Source: CAVQFB01 sp963711675 (GTDB taxonomy: Bacteria > Acidobacteriota > Terriglobia > Terriglobales > Acidobacteriaceae). From it: DNA of 64,000 nucleotides. Below the pieces are notes generated by a model. That model saw only the letters and a list, made by a program, of their open reading frames with translations, had not been told where the DNA came from and searched no databases. A program made the position numbers and the translations under genes. The stretch covers positions 124,001 to 188,000 of the forward strand of contig CAVQFB010000010.1 in NCBI GenBank assembly GCA_963711675.1, read 5' to 3'. Positions 1 to 9,530 of this stretch are shown here, one piece after another. The first letter of the stretch is position 1; each line of letters starts with the position of its first letter.

Positions 1-68
1 GCATCCCGAGCTCTCGGTCTCTTGGGTCGATCACAATTCCCTCACGCGCGGGAGTGTACCACGCAGTT

Positions 69-296
69 CTATCCTCCCGCCTTCACCGCCGCTTCTGCCG
101 CTTGGAATCCGATCTTGCTGTGTGTCCCGTCGCAGAACGGTTTGTTCACCGACGCTCCACACCGGCAAAGAGAAAACGCCGGTTTGCCCGTCAAGTCGTA
201 TTTGTTGCCGTTGATATCTACCATCTCGATCGTGCCCTCCGGATCTTCAACGCGGTAAGGGCCATTGGGACGAACCGTGATCTTGACTTGTGCCAT
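69..296 (-). CDS. CDGSH-type iron-sulfur protein
   Basis: This 75-residue protein carries one CDGSH-like zinc-finger/iron-sulfur motif. CRCGASVNKPFCDGTHSK gives the three cysteines and one histidine that hold a redox-active 2Fe-2S cluster in this family. The upstream part is a short beta-rich segment typical of bacterial stand-alone CDGSH proteins. An ATG start is preceded about 7 bases earlier by GGAGG, which supports the chosen start. It is probably a cytosolic electron-transfer or Fe-S handling protein; the partner cannot be read from the context, since the neighbouring glycosyltransferase is unrelated. The family call is firm and the role is not. Confidence 0.9.
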   Translation of the reverse strand: MAQVKITVRPNGPYRVEDPEGTIEMVDINGNKYDLTGKPAFSLCRCGASVNKPFCDGTHSKIGFQAAEAAVKAGG

Positions 297-385
297 TGCA
301 TCCTCCGTTATGAATTATCTCAGCTTAGGGAGGATTCGGGTTCGCCGCAGTTCGAAATGTAGCGGCAGACAAGTCTAGTCACGTA

Positions 386-407
386 GGGGCGGACGCCCTC
401 GTCCGCC
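386..407. repeat. Short palindromic intergenic repeat (GGGCGGAC hairpin)
   Basis: GGGCGGAC and GTCCGCC arms flank GCCCTC. The same unit recurs at 15541-15562 with identical surrounding bases (CGTAGG before it), and diverged relatives occur near 16352 and 46895. It lies between two genes and looks like a REP-type dispersed element. Confidence 0.7.
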
Positions 408-463
408 AACCAAGCAAGTCGGCGACGTACTCGCTCAATCAGGCAGGAAAGAAATTGAACCCG

Positions 464-1651
464 CTACGCCGCAGCTGACCGCTTCGCCAATAACCCGCGA
501 TACAGCTCCAGGTACTCATCCGTCATGCGCTTGCCGGTGAATCGCTCGCGCGCCCGCTTGTACGCAAGGCTGCCATAGCTGCGGCAAAGGTCGCGGTCTC
601 CGCCAAGCTTGCGAATCGCTTCTGCCAGGCTGCCGGCATCGTTGGCGCGGAAATAGACGGCGGCATCGCCCCACACCTCGCGCAGGCTCGGAATATCATT
701 CGCCACGATCGCGCAACGGGAAAGCGCTGCCTCCAGCGCCGGCATACCAAAGGGCTCGTACCTCGCAGTCGCCGCGTAGATCGACGACCGGCTATACAGC
801 ATGCGCAATTGCGCCTCGGTCTGCGGACCCCGGAAGGCCACATTCATCTGGTCCTTTGCCACCTTCACATCCGCCCGAATCGGAATACGCGGCACGTGCA
901 CCGCCGGATCGCTGCCCACAATGCACACCGGTAGAGAATGCTCGCGCTGCGTCAGCAGAAATACCTGCTTCCCCGCATCCCACAAGCGCCCCACCGTCAT
1001 TACCGAATCTTCCTTGTTCACGTAGGGATTGAAAAAAATTGGATTTCGCCCGTTGTAGATCACACAATCGCGTGCGGGCCTGGAGTAGCTGTGCTTCAAG
1101 GCATTCAACATCCACGCGGAAGGCGCGACCACCACGTCCGCGCCCGAAATCCCACGATTCACGGTGTCGCGATACCAGCGCAGCCACTTGGTTTCGTGCG
1201 GCTCGCGGCCATGCACCGCCATCCACCAGGTAATCATGTCGCTGTGCGCGACCACCACGCGCGGAATCTTCACCGCAAGATTCCCGTAGCAAAACTGTCC
1301 TAGGTGCAGCAAATCCGGCTTCAGCTCGCGCACCAGACTTTCCAGGTAGCTCGCCGAATCTTCCAGATCCTCCTGCCCCTCCTGCATCCATTCCAGCCGG
1401 AATGCCGTGGGCCGGTAGTCGAGCCCATCCAGGCTCTCCATCCACGCCGTCTGATCCGGCAACGGAATCTGGCCAAAGCTGACCAGCGTGACGCGAACCC
1501 CCTGGCTGACCAGCCCGGTCACCAGTTCCCGCGTGTATGTCCATATGCCAGTGATGGTGTCAGACGTGACCAGAACGTGCACTGAGCCCTCGGGGTGAGC
1601 GGTCGGGGAGTGAGCCGGAAGCAAACCGAGACCATCCGGCGATCTAGTCAT
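464..1651 (-). CDS. Glycosyltransferase family 4 (GT-B fold)
   Basis: This is a 395-residue retaining GT4-type glycosyltransferase. The N-terminal half (from about residue 23) has the GT-B acceptor-side Rossmann pattern, with an ITGIWTYTREL segment equivalent to the glycine-rich loop. The C-terminal half holds the donor-binding EX7E motif EPFGMPALE at residues 299-307, followed by the usual segment ending near DIPSLREVWGDAA. It has no signal peptide and is probably peripheral at the inner membrane. The sugar and acceptor cannot be read from the sequence; there is no polysaccharide operon around it, so it may act alone. The ATG at 1651 is the first in frame. Confidence 0.85.
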   Translation of the reverse strand: MTRSPDGLGLLPAHSPTAHPEGSVHVLVTSDTITGIWTYTRELVTGLVSQGVRVTLVSFGQIPLPDQTAWMESLDGLDYRPTAFRLEWMQEGQEDLEDSASYLESLVRELKPDLLHLGQFCYGNLAVKIPRVVVAHSDMITWWMAVHGREPHETKWLRWYRDTVNRGISGADVVVAPSAWMLNALKHSYSRPARDCVIYNGRNPIFFNPYVNKEDSVMTVGRLWDAGKQVFLLTQREHSLPVCIVGSDPAVHVPRIPIRADVKVAKDQMNVAFRGPQTEAQLRMLYSRSSIYAATARYEPFGMPALEAALSRCAIVANDIPSLREVWGDAAVYFRANDAGSLAEAIRKLGGDRDLCRSYGSLAYKRARERFTGKRMTDEYLELYRGLLAKRSAAA

Positions 1652-1865
1652 TCTAATTGGGAGCGCCAGGAGAGACTAAGAGAAATTCTCCGACGGGATC
1701 CGGTCAGACGCAAGCGACTGCGCCTTCCGGTGCAAGAAGTTGCACACGGAGCCTACCCTGCGATTGGTTCGCAGGGGAGCGCCGCACGCCGGCAAGCTCC
1801 ACACGGCCTGATCGAACCATCCAGCCATCCATCGAATCAGCGAAGCCCGTTTCCGTTTGTCAGCC

Positions 1866-2360
1866 TCAACCCCCGGTCGCCGAGCTCAACTTTACACGCA
1901 GGTCCTGGGCTAACTGCTGCACGGCTTGAAGCTTCCGCGCTGCGTTGGGCGGGAGATCAGGAGTTTCGAGCGCCATTTCGCATGAGAGTAGCAGCGCTGT
2001 CACCGATCCCTTGACTTCGCTGTACAGTGAGCGCGCCGCCGATTCCCGGGCGATTCGCTCTTCGCGTCGCCTTCGGTGGAGAGCCGCCCTCACTTCACGG
2101 ACTACCCGTTCCACGCCACTGATCGCGAAGTTCACCTGGACGGGAACCGCAGATCCGATGTGTTGCAGAACGGTTTCGCTCTCCTCGGGTTCGGCCTCCA
2201 TCAGCGACTGATCGATGACTACAATTGAATACTCCCCGGAACGCAATCGCACGATGGCTTGCCGCAGACCGTCGACTACATCGATGGCTTCCGAGATGGC
2301 CTCTTCAATCGCCTTCCCACATTGCTGGACGCTTGCATACGGTGTAATAAGCAGGATCAT
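1866..2360 (-). CDS. Degenerate receiver protein with DHp-like helix tail
   Basis: This is a 164-residue protein. The first ~95 residues resemble a response-regulator receiver: a hydrophobic strand MILLIT, then IVVIDQSL, where D50 matches the phosphoacceptor position. The acidic pair normally after strand 1 is replaced by Pro-Tyr-Ala-Ser, so phosphorylation is doubtful. Residues ~100-160 are two predicted helices arranged like a histidine-kinase dimerisation domain (segment SEVKGSVTALLLSCEMAL) without the histidine. It lies downstream of, and on the same strand as, the regulator/kinase pair that follows at higher coordinates, which suggests an accessory role in that pathway. Function is inferred only. 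Confidence 0.6.
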   Translation of the reverse strand: MILLITPYASVQQCGKAIEEAISEAIDVVDGLRQAIVRLRSGEYSIVVIDQSLMEAEPEESETVLQHIGSAVPVQVNFAISGVERVVREVRAALHRRRREERIARESAARSLYSEVKGSVTALLLSCEMALETPDLPPNAARKLQAVQQLAQDLRVKLSSATGG

Positions 2361-2474
2361 GGTAGTTTCATTTGCAACTCAGCCACCATAACTCAACTGC
2401 TTACAATTGCGGCAGTTAACCCGTCCACCTCTCCTCATCCACTTCCCGTAGTGGGAATCGGCAACCTGTTTCGG

Positions 2475-3890
2475 CTACGCTTCCGCGCCGTACTCCTTCA
2501 GCTTGCGATAGAGCGTTGTCTTCCCGATCCCCAGCAGCCGTGCCGCCAGCAATTTGTCCCCGTTGAGCTGCACGATGGTGTTCAGAATCGTCTGCTTCTC
2601 AAGATCCGCCAGCGGCACAATCTTCGACTGGGACGCGTTTTCACCCGGCACGTCCACCGGCGCACTGTGTATGGTCGTGGGAAGGTCGCGCACGTGGATC
2701 AGCGGGGCCGTCGTGATGGCGCATGCCCGTTCCAGGCAGTTCTCCAGCTCGCGCACATTGCCCGGCCAGTCGTAGGCCAGCATGGCCTTCAGGGCCTCGT
2801 CATCTAGCGTGCGAGGTTGGCCCGAGTCCCGTGACAGCTTCTCCAGGAAATGCCCCACCAGCAGCGGAATGTCCTGACGCCGCTCGCGCAGCGGAGGAAT
2901 CCGCAGTGTAAGCACATTCAGGCGGAAATAAAGATCGCGGCGGAAGCTCCCCTCCGCGACCGCTCGCTCAAGTTCCCGATTCGTTGCCGCCAGAATCCGC
3001 ACGTTGATCGGAATACGCTTTGTGCTGCCCACGGGCCGGATCTCTTTCTCCTGGATCGCGCGCAGGAGCTTTGCCTGCAAGTCGACTGTCATCTCCCCGA
3101 TCTCATCAAGAAATACTGTCCCGCCCTCCGCGATCGCCAGCAGTCCGTCCTTCGAATGCGACGCGCCTGTGAAAGCTCCTTTGACATATCCGAAAAGTTC
3201 ACTTTCAACCAGCGTCGGCACCAGCGAACCACAATCCACCGGAATAAAAGGCTTGTCACGATAAGGCCCGGAAAAATGTATAGAACGTGCCACCAACTCC
3301 TTACCGGTTCCGCTCTCACCCAAAATCAGAACCGGGTGCGAGCTGTGCGCTGCCTTGGCAATGATTCGGTACAGCTTCTCCATCTCTGGGGCGCGTCCGA
3401 TGATGCCGCCAAAACCTTGCTTCGACTTGACCTTCTCCCGCAACAAGCGGTTCTCCGTTTTGAGCTTCAGATGGTTGGCCACGCGATCCAGCAAAAGCTT
3501 GAGTTCGTCAATGCTGAAGGGCTTGGTTACATAGTCGTAGGCGCCGTTCTTCATTGCCTGCACCGCCGACTGCACCGTCCCATAGCCTGTGACCACAACG
3601 ACCACGGCGTCCGGACGGTGTACCTTGATCTGGTGCAGCGCTTCCAGTCCCCCCGCGCCCGGCAGTTTCAGGTCGAGCAGCACGGCGTCGATGTTTTCCG
3701 AATCCAGCGTTCGGTAGGCATGCTCAGCCGAGTCCGCGATAAAGGTATGAAATCCTTGCGATTGCGCCACATCACGACAGGCTTCGCGGATGGCCCGCTC
3801 GTCGTCGATGATCAGTAGTTTGAGAAAGTTTGCTCCCTCGATTTGCGGTGTGCTCGGCAATGTTGCTTCTGCGGTAGTCATCCTGCTCAC
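2475..3890 (-). CDS. Sigma-54-dependent response regulator (NtrC family)
   Basis: This 471-residue NtrC-type activator has three parts. A receiver domain covers residues ~24-140 with phosphoacceptor D73. An AAA+ domain has Walker A GESGTGKE at 191-198, the sigma-54 contact loop GAFTGA at 238-243, and Walker B near 260. A C-terminal Fis-type HTH reads LLAARLLGIGKTTLYRKLKE. It should activate RpoN-dependent promoters after phosphorylation. The kinase gene at 3905-5533 lies 14 bases upstream on the same strand and is the obvious partner. The first in-frame start is GTG at 3890; the ATG at 3881 is at least as likely because GAGGTG lies just before it. The target genes are unknown. Confidence 0.93.
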   Translation of the reverse strand: MSRMTTAEATLPSTPQIEGANFLKLLIIDDERAIREACRDVAQSQGFHTFIADSAEHAYRTLDSENIDAVLLDLKLPGAGGLEALHQIKVHRPDAVVVVVTGYGTVQSAVQAMKNGAYDYVTKPFSIDELKLLLDRVANHLKLKTENRLLREKVKSKQGFGGIIGRAPEMEKLYRIIAKAAHSSHPVLILGESGTGKELVARSIHFSGPYRDKPFIPVDCGSLVPTLVESELFGYVKGAFTGASHSKDGLLAIAEGGTVFLDEIGEMTVDLQAKLLRAIQEKEIRPVGSTKRIPINVRILAATNRELERAVAEGSFRRDLYFRLNVLTLRIPPLRERRQDIPLLVGHFLEKLSRDSGQPRTLDDEALKAMLAYDWPGNVRELENCLERACAITTAPLIHVRDLPTTIHSAPVDVPGENASQSKIVPLADLEKQTILNTIVQLNGDKLLAARLLGIGKTTLYRKLKEYGAEA

Positions 3891-3904
3891 CTCGATTTTG
3901 AACT

Positions 3905-5533
3905 TCAGCCGGCGCTGCTCGCTCCAGCGTCTAGAACCTCACGTACCCTTCGCGCCAGGGCGCGACCATCAAAAGGCTTTTGAAACAGCTCAATGGGCGA
4001 TTCCCCGGCTTCCTCCCGAAGGTGTGGACTGCTATAGCCCGTGACATGCAGCACCTTCAGGTTCGGACGTGATCTTCTGAGTCGGCGCGCCACTTCTCTT
4101 CCGCTCATGTCAGGCATGGCCAGGTCGATCAGCAGCAGATCCACTCGATCCTTGTTGGACTCAAACAAGGAAAGTGCTCCGGCCCCGTTAGCGGCCTCTA
4201 TGACCCGATATCCCTGATCGCTCAGCACCCGGCAAATCGAGCCTCGCACCTGCGGATTGTCATCCACCAGGAGCACCGTCTCCAGACCCGTGGCAGCTCT
4301 CCTCGCACTGAGTGCCTGAACCTTTACTTCCTCTTTTGCTTGGGGGAAGAAGATTGAAACCTGTGTGCCCTGGCCGGGCTCGCTTTCCACTTCGATCGCG
4401 CCACAGTTCTGCTTTACGATGCTGTAAACCGTGGCCAGACCAAGACCGTTCCCCGTCCCGGCAGGCTTCGTCGTGAAGAAGGGTTCAAAAATGCGCGCGC
4501 GAGTCTCCGCATCCATGCCGCAGCCGGTATCCCTTACGGTCAGGGACACGCACTCGGTTTCCCGCACGCTGCCGGCCGCCACAATCTGCGTTCTCCGGTT
4601 GCCGGTGGTCACCGTGATCTTCCCGCCGCCAGGCATGGCGTCGCGTGCATTCAGCACCAGGTTCATCACGATCTGTTTCACTTGTGCGGGATCCAGTTTC
4701 ACCTGCCCCAGGTCATCGGCAAGCTCGGTGGCCAGTTCAATATGTTCCCCAATGAGTCGCGACAGCAGGCTTGCCATCTCTGAGACGATTTCATTCAGGC
4801 AAAGTATCCTGGGCTCAACCACCTGCTGCCGGGCCACCGCCAGCAGTTGCTGGATCAGCGTGGCGCCGTGTTGGCTCGCGGTATGGATCTCCTCTGCGTG
4901 ATGCCGCAGGCGGCTGCCTTTTTCCAGACCACCCATGAGAAGGTCGCAGTACAGCATGATCCCGGTGAGCAGATTGTTGAAGTCGTGGGCCACGCCGCCC
5001 ACCAGCCGCCCGATGGCTTCCATCTTCTCTGCTTCGCGCAGTTGTTGCTCGGTGTGCTTGCGCTCGGTAATGTCCTCCGCCATCCTGATCGCAAACTCTG
5101 CTTGGCCATCGGACGCTCGCACCAGGGAAACCGTCAGGCGAACCCACCGCACGGTGCGATCCTTACGCAGGTGCCGCAACTCGATCTCGTAGGAGTCGCG
5201 TTTGCCTTCGATCATCTCCTGGAAGAACGCCGTGTCGATCCCTACGTCATCCGGATGGGTGAACTCGCGGGGATGCATCCCCCGCAGTTCCTCATGCGTG
5301 TAACCCAGCATTCGCTCGACGGCGGCATTGCTCTCCACCACGTGGCCGTCCATCGTGCAACGGGCAATCCCCATGGCGGCGGCGTGAAAAATCGCCTGGT
5401 AGCTTTTGTCGTGGCTGGTTTCGGCGCTAGGAGGTTGGGGAGAACCAGGAAGCGGAATCACTGGCTCCCGAATCGGAACCTTCTTGAGGGGAATTCCGTC
5501 CCGAAAATGGCGCACGCTCCCCATTTGGAACAA
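3905..5533 (-). CDS. PAS-domain hybrid sensor histidine kinase
   Basis: This 542-residue soluble hybrid kinase has a PAS domain (about 42-155), then a DHp helix with phospho-acceptor H183 in GGVAHDFNNLL. The HATPase domain has an N box at NLVLNARDAM, G1 at DTGCGMD and G2 at GNGLGL. A C-terminal receiver (about 418-538) has D470. There is no membrane segment, so the PAS domain probably senses a cytoplasmic signal. A built-in receiver plus the adjacent NtrC-type regulator suggests a branched phosphorelay. The longest frame starts with TTG at 5533; ATG at 5524 is the likelier start. Family assignment is secure; the signal is not visible. Confidence 0.92.
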   Translation of the reverse strand: MFQMGSVRHFRDGIPLKKVPIREPVIPLPGSPQPPSAETSHDKSYQAIFHAAAMGIARCTMDGHVVESNAAVERMLGYTHEELRGMHPREFTHPDDVGIDTAFFQEMIEGKRDSYEIELRHLRKDRTVRWVRLTVSLVRASDGQAEFAIRMAEDITERKHTEQQLREAEKMEAIGRLVGGVAHDFNNLLTGIMLYCDLLMGGLEKGSRLRHHAEEIHTASQHGATLIQQLLAVARQQVVEPRILCLNEIVSEMASLLSRLIGEHIELATELADDLGQVKLDPAQVKQIVMNLVLNARDAMPGGGKITVTTGNRRTQIVAAGSVRETECVSLTVRDTGCGMDAETRARIFEPFFTTKPAGTGNGLGLATVYSIVKQNCGAIEVESEPGQGTQVSIFFPQAKEEVKVQALSARRAATGLETVLLVDDNPQVRGSICRVLSDQGYRVIEAANGAGALSLFESNKDRVDLLLIDLAMPDMSGREVARRLRRSRPNLKVLHVTGYSSPHLREEAGESPIELFQKPFDGRALARRVREVLDAGASSAG

Positions 5534-5666
5534 CTATAGAGACGCTTCGGTCGGCTGCTAAGTACGCCGATCACATAGTTTTGTGACACGAAGGCGGGGA
5601 AAACCAAGGACATCTGGAGGCCCGAAATTGAACAAAACCGGGGCCAGGCACGCCCATTTTGAAAAC

Positions 5667-5713
5667 AAAAAAGCGGAGGAAGCATGCGCCTTGTCGGGCC
5701 ACACTTCCTCCGC
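5667..5713 (-). terminator. Rho-independent terminator of the Asp-box gene
   Basis: A 10-bp stem (GCGGAGGAAG at 5673-5682 against CTTCCTCCGC at 5704-5713) is followed on the minus strand by six T residues. It lies about 20 bases past the stop of the gene ending at 5734. Confidence 0.85.
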
Positions 5714-5733
5714 CTGTTTGAATCGTTGACTTG

Positions 5734-7746
5734 TTAGTTGGTCGAACCCGAGCCCGCTACCGAAGCGCTCTGCGAGTCGTTCTCCGGCTGTATGATGACG
5801 CCATCAAACGGTGTCGCCGCAACGTAACGGCCATTCACCACGCTGACCCGGCGCAAGGGATACCCTGTGTCAGGACCGCGCTGCCAGCTCCGGCCCCCGT
5901 TGGTGCTCTCAAAGATCACCCCGGTCGCGCTGCTGGTAGCCAGCAGACGCTTGTGGCTGCCATCGTAGGCAATCGACGTGATGTCCTTGTCCGGTAGGCC
6001 CGTGAGCATGTGCTCCCAGCTGGCGCCGGAATCGGAACTGTGGAATGCACCCTCGCGGGTGGCCACGAAGATATCTCCCTCGGGAGAGATCGTCACGCCA
6101 CGCACGTTCGGGGCATAGGATGCCAGGCGCGCCTGGCTCCAGGTCGAACCGCCGTCGCTGGACACCAGCACGCTGGAACGCGTTGCAGCCACCACCAGGT
6201 CACCCTTGGCGCGCGCTGAAACGAATTCCTGCTGGCCCATCACCGGTCCACCCATCCATGCCTTCCCCTGATCCTTGCTGAAGTACAGGCCCGAAGTAGT
6301 TGCCGCTAGCCAACGATTCGAATCGGTCTCAACATCGTTGACGCGCGCTTCCAGGACCGACTTGGTCGCCGTCTTCGTGGCAACCTTGGTCGTCTTCTTG
6401 CCGTTCTTCACGGTCTTGAAGGAGGTCTTCTCTTCCACCACGGTGTTGATCGGACGCCACTCACTGGCATTGCGATCAAGAATGAAGGCGCCGCGATTGG
6501 TGCCCGCCACCAGCGCACCCGTGCTGGTCTGCTTCAGAGCAAATACGTCGCGGCCGCCCAGGCCCGCGCTCTTCTGCATCCAGTGTTGTCCGCCATCGTG
6601 CGAGTAAAAGACTCCACCCAGCTCGCGATCGTTCACTACGCCGGCGTAGATCGTGTTCGAGTCTTTCGAATCGGCCAGAATCGAGCTCACATAACGGTGA
6701 GTGTAGCCATGGTTGGAAGCGCTGAAGCTCTGCGCTCCGTCCTGACTGGCCAACACGCCGCTGCGGTCCGTCGCCAGCAACACGTGATGCGAGTTACGCG
6801 GATCGATGTAAACATCGTTCACCACGACTTCCGGATTGCTTACCCGCTTCCAGGTTTTTCCCTGATCCATCGTCTTCCACAGGCCCTCAGTCGTGCCGGC
6901 GTAGACGATCTGCGAATTGCTTGGATCGCCCTTCAGCACGCGCGTACGGCGCGCTGAAAATGGAATACCCTGAATTTTCGAGAATTGGTCCCCGGCGCTC
7001 GTGCTCTTGTAAATTCCGGAGCAGGCGCTGGCGAATACTACCGAAGAATTGTCCGATGCGACGATGATCGAGAAAACGTCAGAATCGTCGATCATGCCCT
7101 TGTTGATGTGCTGCCAGTTCGCGCCACCATCGCTGGTCTTCCAGGCGAGGTGCCACGTCCCCGCATAGACGACGTTGGAGTCTTTGGGATCAACCGCGAT
7201 GGATTCGATATTCTTGATCTCGGCATGATTGGACGGAGACATTCTCTGCCAGCCGTTGCCACCATCGCTGCTGCGGAATACGCCATCGAGCGCGCCTACT
7301 ACGAGAACCTTGGAATCTGACTTGGCAATCGCCATCGCGCGGATCGACTTACCGTGCATGTCCGGCAATGTTTCCCAGCTCTTTCCACCATCGTGCGAGC
7401 GGAACAGGTCTCCGGCACGCTGGTTCTCTACACTCCACGCCGCCACGTACATGATGTTGGTGTTCTGCGGGTCAATGGCAATGTGGTCCAGAACGTAGTC
7501 ATCACCACTGCCCAGATGGGCAAAGCGCGACCAGCTCTGACCACCGTCCTTCGAAACGAAAATCACCCCTGTGCTCGTGCCCAGGAAAATTTGATCCGGA
7601 TTGTTTGGGTTGTAGGCAAGGCTTCGGACATCGCCCCCGTCTGGCCCCAGAACGGTCCACTGACCGGCCCAAAGCGTCCCTGTACAGAGCACGCTAATGG
7701 CCAGTATAATCAATAACTTGCGAGAAAACAGCGAAGTAACTCCCAT
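5734..7746 (-). CDS. Secreted Asp-box (BNR/sortilin-like) beta-propeller protein
   Basis: Starting at the ATG at 7746 gives 670 residues with a signal peptide (basic MGVTSLFSRK, hydrophobic core, then LWAG). A longer frame to 7830 would bury this signal, so the internal start is preferred; AGGGGCT lies upstream. The mature part has about ten Asp-box motifs of the form S-x-D-x-G-x-x-W (for example SKDGGQSW, SHDGGKSW, TSDGGANW, SSDGGSTW, SSDSGASW), as in VPS10/BNR and photosynthesis-assembly propellers. It is probably an exported binding protein or glycan-active propeller; no sialidase catalytic residues can be recognised. The gene stands alone with its own terminator. Confidence 0.82.
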   Translation of the reverse strand: MGVTSLFSRKLLIILAISVLCTGTLWAGQWTVLGPDGGDVRSLAYNPNNPDQIFLGTSTGVIFVSKDGGQSWSRFAHLGSGDDYVLDHIAIDPQNTNIMYVAAWSVENQRAGDLFRSHDGGKSWETLPDMHGKSIRAMAIAKSDSKVLVVGALDGVFRSSDGGNGWQRMSPSNHAEIKNIESIAVDPKDSNVVYAGTWHLAWKTSDGGANWQHINKGMIDDSDVFSIIVASDNSSVVFASACSGIYKSTSAGDQFSKIQGIPFSARRTRVLKGDPSNSQIVYAGTTEGLWKTMDQGKTWKRVSNPEVVVNDVYIDPRNSHHVLLATDRSGVLASQDGAQSFSASNHGYTHRYVSSILADSKDSNTIYAGVVNDRELGGVFYSHDGGQHWMQKSAGLGGRDVFALKQTSTGALVAGTNRGAFILDRNASEWRPINTVVEEKTSFKTVKNGKKTTKVATKTATKSVLEARVNDVETDSNRWLAATTSGLYFSKDQGKAWMGGPVMGQQEFVSARAKGDLVVAATRSSVLVSSDGGSTWSQARLASYAPNVRGVTISPEGDIFVATREGAFHSSDSGASWEHMLTGLPDKDITSIAYDGSHKRLLATSSATGVIFESTNGGRSWQRGPDTGYPLRRVSVVNGRYVAATPFDGVIIQPENDSQSASVAGSGSTN

Positions 7747-7832
7747 ACTTGGTTCAGCCCCTGAAGCGAAGTTTACACGCTGGGTCAGATTGACAGCGTA
7801 ACTTGCCCCTATCAAGTTACCTAAGAACACAG

Positions 7833-7867
7833 AAAAAAGGGCCGGTCGGTAATGTTCCGACCAGCCC
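7833..7867 (-). terminator. Rho-independent terminator of the OmpA-like gene
   Basis: Arms GGGCCGGTCGG (7839-7849) and CCGACCAGCCC (7857-7867) form an 11-bp stem with one mismatch or wobble. On the minus strand it is followed by six T residues. It sits about 23 bases after the stop at 7890. Confidence 0.88.
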
Positions 7868-7889
7868 TGTTGTAGCTCCGGGATGCACT

Positions 7890-9530
7890 CTACTGCGCTT
7901 TCTTGGCACCCGTTTTCTTGGCTGCGGGAGCGCGCGGATGATCGGGAACCGCTTTCACCGCGTTCTCATCCACTGGTTGCGTGCCTTCGCCAGTGAAGGT
8001 AGCGCCCGACGGAACGATCCAGTAGTCAGCCGTCTTCGTGCCCGCGCTTCCCGTGCGGGTCTCGATGCGGCTTGCATCGATACCCTGCTTGGCTTCGCCG
8101 CCCGCCAGATAAGCCTTGCTGTCGACCGCGCGCTCACCCGCAAGATTCTTGCGTTTCTCGCTCGGGTCTGCGTTGCCCACGATCACCAGCTTGGCGTCCG
8201 CGTCATGCTGCAAGCGCTGTGCTACGTCGTCGAGCACTGCCTTGCAAGTGTTGTCGACTCTCCACGGCTTCTTCTCGTTCGGGAAGTCGCAGGAGCTTAG
8301 CTTGCTCGCCTGTGGTGGCGGAGGAGGCGGATTCTCTACCGTCACCGTACTGGATGACGAAGCCGTCAGCCCGCGTGAATCCGTACACGTCGCGTTGACC
8401 GTGATCGGACCCGCAGGCGCGCCCGTGGTGTTGAGAGTGGCAGAATTTCCGCCACCGGAGATCGTGCCGCCGCTCGCCGTCCAGCTGCCCACATTGACCG
8501 CGACACCGTCCGGGCTGGTACACGTACAGGTGATCGTCGAAGGCGATCCCGTTTGAACGGTCGCCGGATTCGCCGAGCACGACATCGTCGGCGGATTCTT
8601 CGGCGGCTCTTTCACTGTGAAGTTGGCGGTGCAGCTCGCATCGCCGCCCTTCTTCATCTTCGGATCCGCAACGTGCGCCGTCACCGTATAGCTTCCGCCT
8701 GTCATACCCGTAGTGTCGATGGATGCAGTCGTATCCTTCCCCGTGACCTTGCCCCCGTTGCTGCTCCAGCTATAGGTCGGGGTGTGCTTCGGATTGAAGT
8801 TGGTCGTGCTGACGTTCGCCGTTACCGGCTCGCCAACCATCACCTCGCTCGGGTGCACCGAGCACGTCGCGGTCGGTGGGAGCACGGGAGCGCCGCCAAA
8901 ATTGAAGACCAACCCAGTGCGCAACCGCGCGCCGCTCAACACCGGTCGGCGCAGGCTCGGATCTTCGGGACCCACAACGCTGGAAAAATTGTGTCGGCCC
9001 AACACGTAGTCCGCCTCAATTAAACGAAATGTCAGCGACTTCCAAATCGGAAGGTCGATACCGCCACCCAGGATCGCACCCAGTCCGTTGCTCGACGGCA
9101 CTTCTTTGGGGCTCAGACGGTTCAACCCCAACAGGGTGTGAGCAAACAGGTTGATTCCCTCCGAGCGCCACATTGCACGCGGTCCCACGGAGATGGTGCT
9201 CTCGTGTGCCAGGTCTTGGAAATTTCCGCCGACGTCGATAGACAGTCCGAAAATCCTGTTGAAGTTGTAAGTGCCCGTCGTGCCAAACCCAATCGGCTGG
9301 CTGGGCAAATTTGTTCTGATAATGGGTGCTGGAGGAGGCTGGAACGGTGACAAACCGCCCACAGGCACCGTCCCGCCTGGATTCAGCCACTGATATCCCA
9401 CAAACACGTCTACCTTCGGCGGGTTTTCATCTTGCGCAACTGCAGCGCTTACGATCACGGAAACCATAACCGCCAGTAGGAGACCCATCAATGCAAGACG
9501 GCATCTATCGGAACCAGCACAAAGTGACAT
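7890..9530 (-). CDS. Outer-membrane OmpA-like protein with Ig-like domains
   Basis: This is 546 residues from the ATG at 9530, which has GGAGGG five bases upstream; a longer frame would need a TTG. A signal peptide (LMGLLLAVMVSVIVSAAVAQ) is followed by a ~190-residue region opening VDVFVGYQWLNPGG, which resembles an eight-stranded outer-membrane barrel. Then come two Ig/PKD-like domains starting near CSVHPSEVMVGEPV and CSANPATVQTGSP, each with paired cysteines. The C-terminal ~100 residues look like an OmpA peptidoglycan-binding domain (LVIVGNADPSEKRKNLAGER, then SRIETRTG), though strongly diverged. A lysine/alanine tail ends it. It probably tethers the outer membrane to the wall. Barrel and OmpA calls are by pattern only. 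Confidence 0.75.
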   Translation of the reverse strand: MSLCAGSDRCRLALMGLLLAVMVSVIVSAAVAQDENPPKVDVFVGYQWLNPGGTVPVGGLSPFQPPPAPIIRTNLPSQPIGFGTTGTYNFNRIFGLSIDVGGNFQDLAHESTISVGPRAMWRSEGINLFAHTLLGLNRLSPKEVPSSNGLGAILGGGIDLPIWKSLTFRLIEADYVLGRHNFSSVVGPEDPSLRRPVLSGARLRTGLVFNFGGAPVLPPTATCSVHPSEVMVGEPVTANVSTTNFNPKHTPTYSWSSNGGKVTGKDTTASIDTTGMTGGSYTVTAHVADPKMKKGGDASCTANFTVKEPPKNPPTMSCSANPATVQTGSPSTITCTCTSPDGVAVNVGSWTASGGTISGGGNSATLNTTGAPAGPITVNATCTDSRGLTASSSSTVTVENPPPPPPQASKLSSCDFPNEKKPWRVDNTCKAVLDDVAQRLQHDADAKLVIVGNADPSEKRKNLAGERAVDSKAYLAGGEAKQGIDASRIETRTGSAGTKTADYWIVPSGATFTGEGTQPVDENAVKAVPDHPRAPAAKKTGAKKAQ

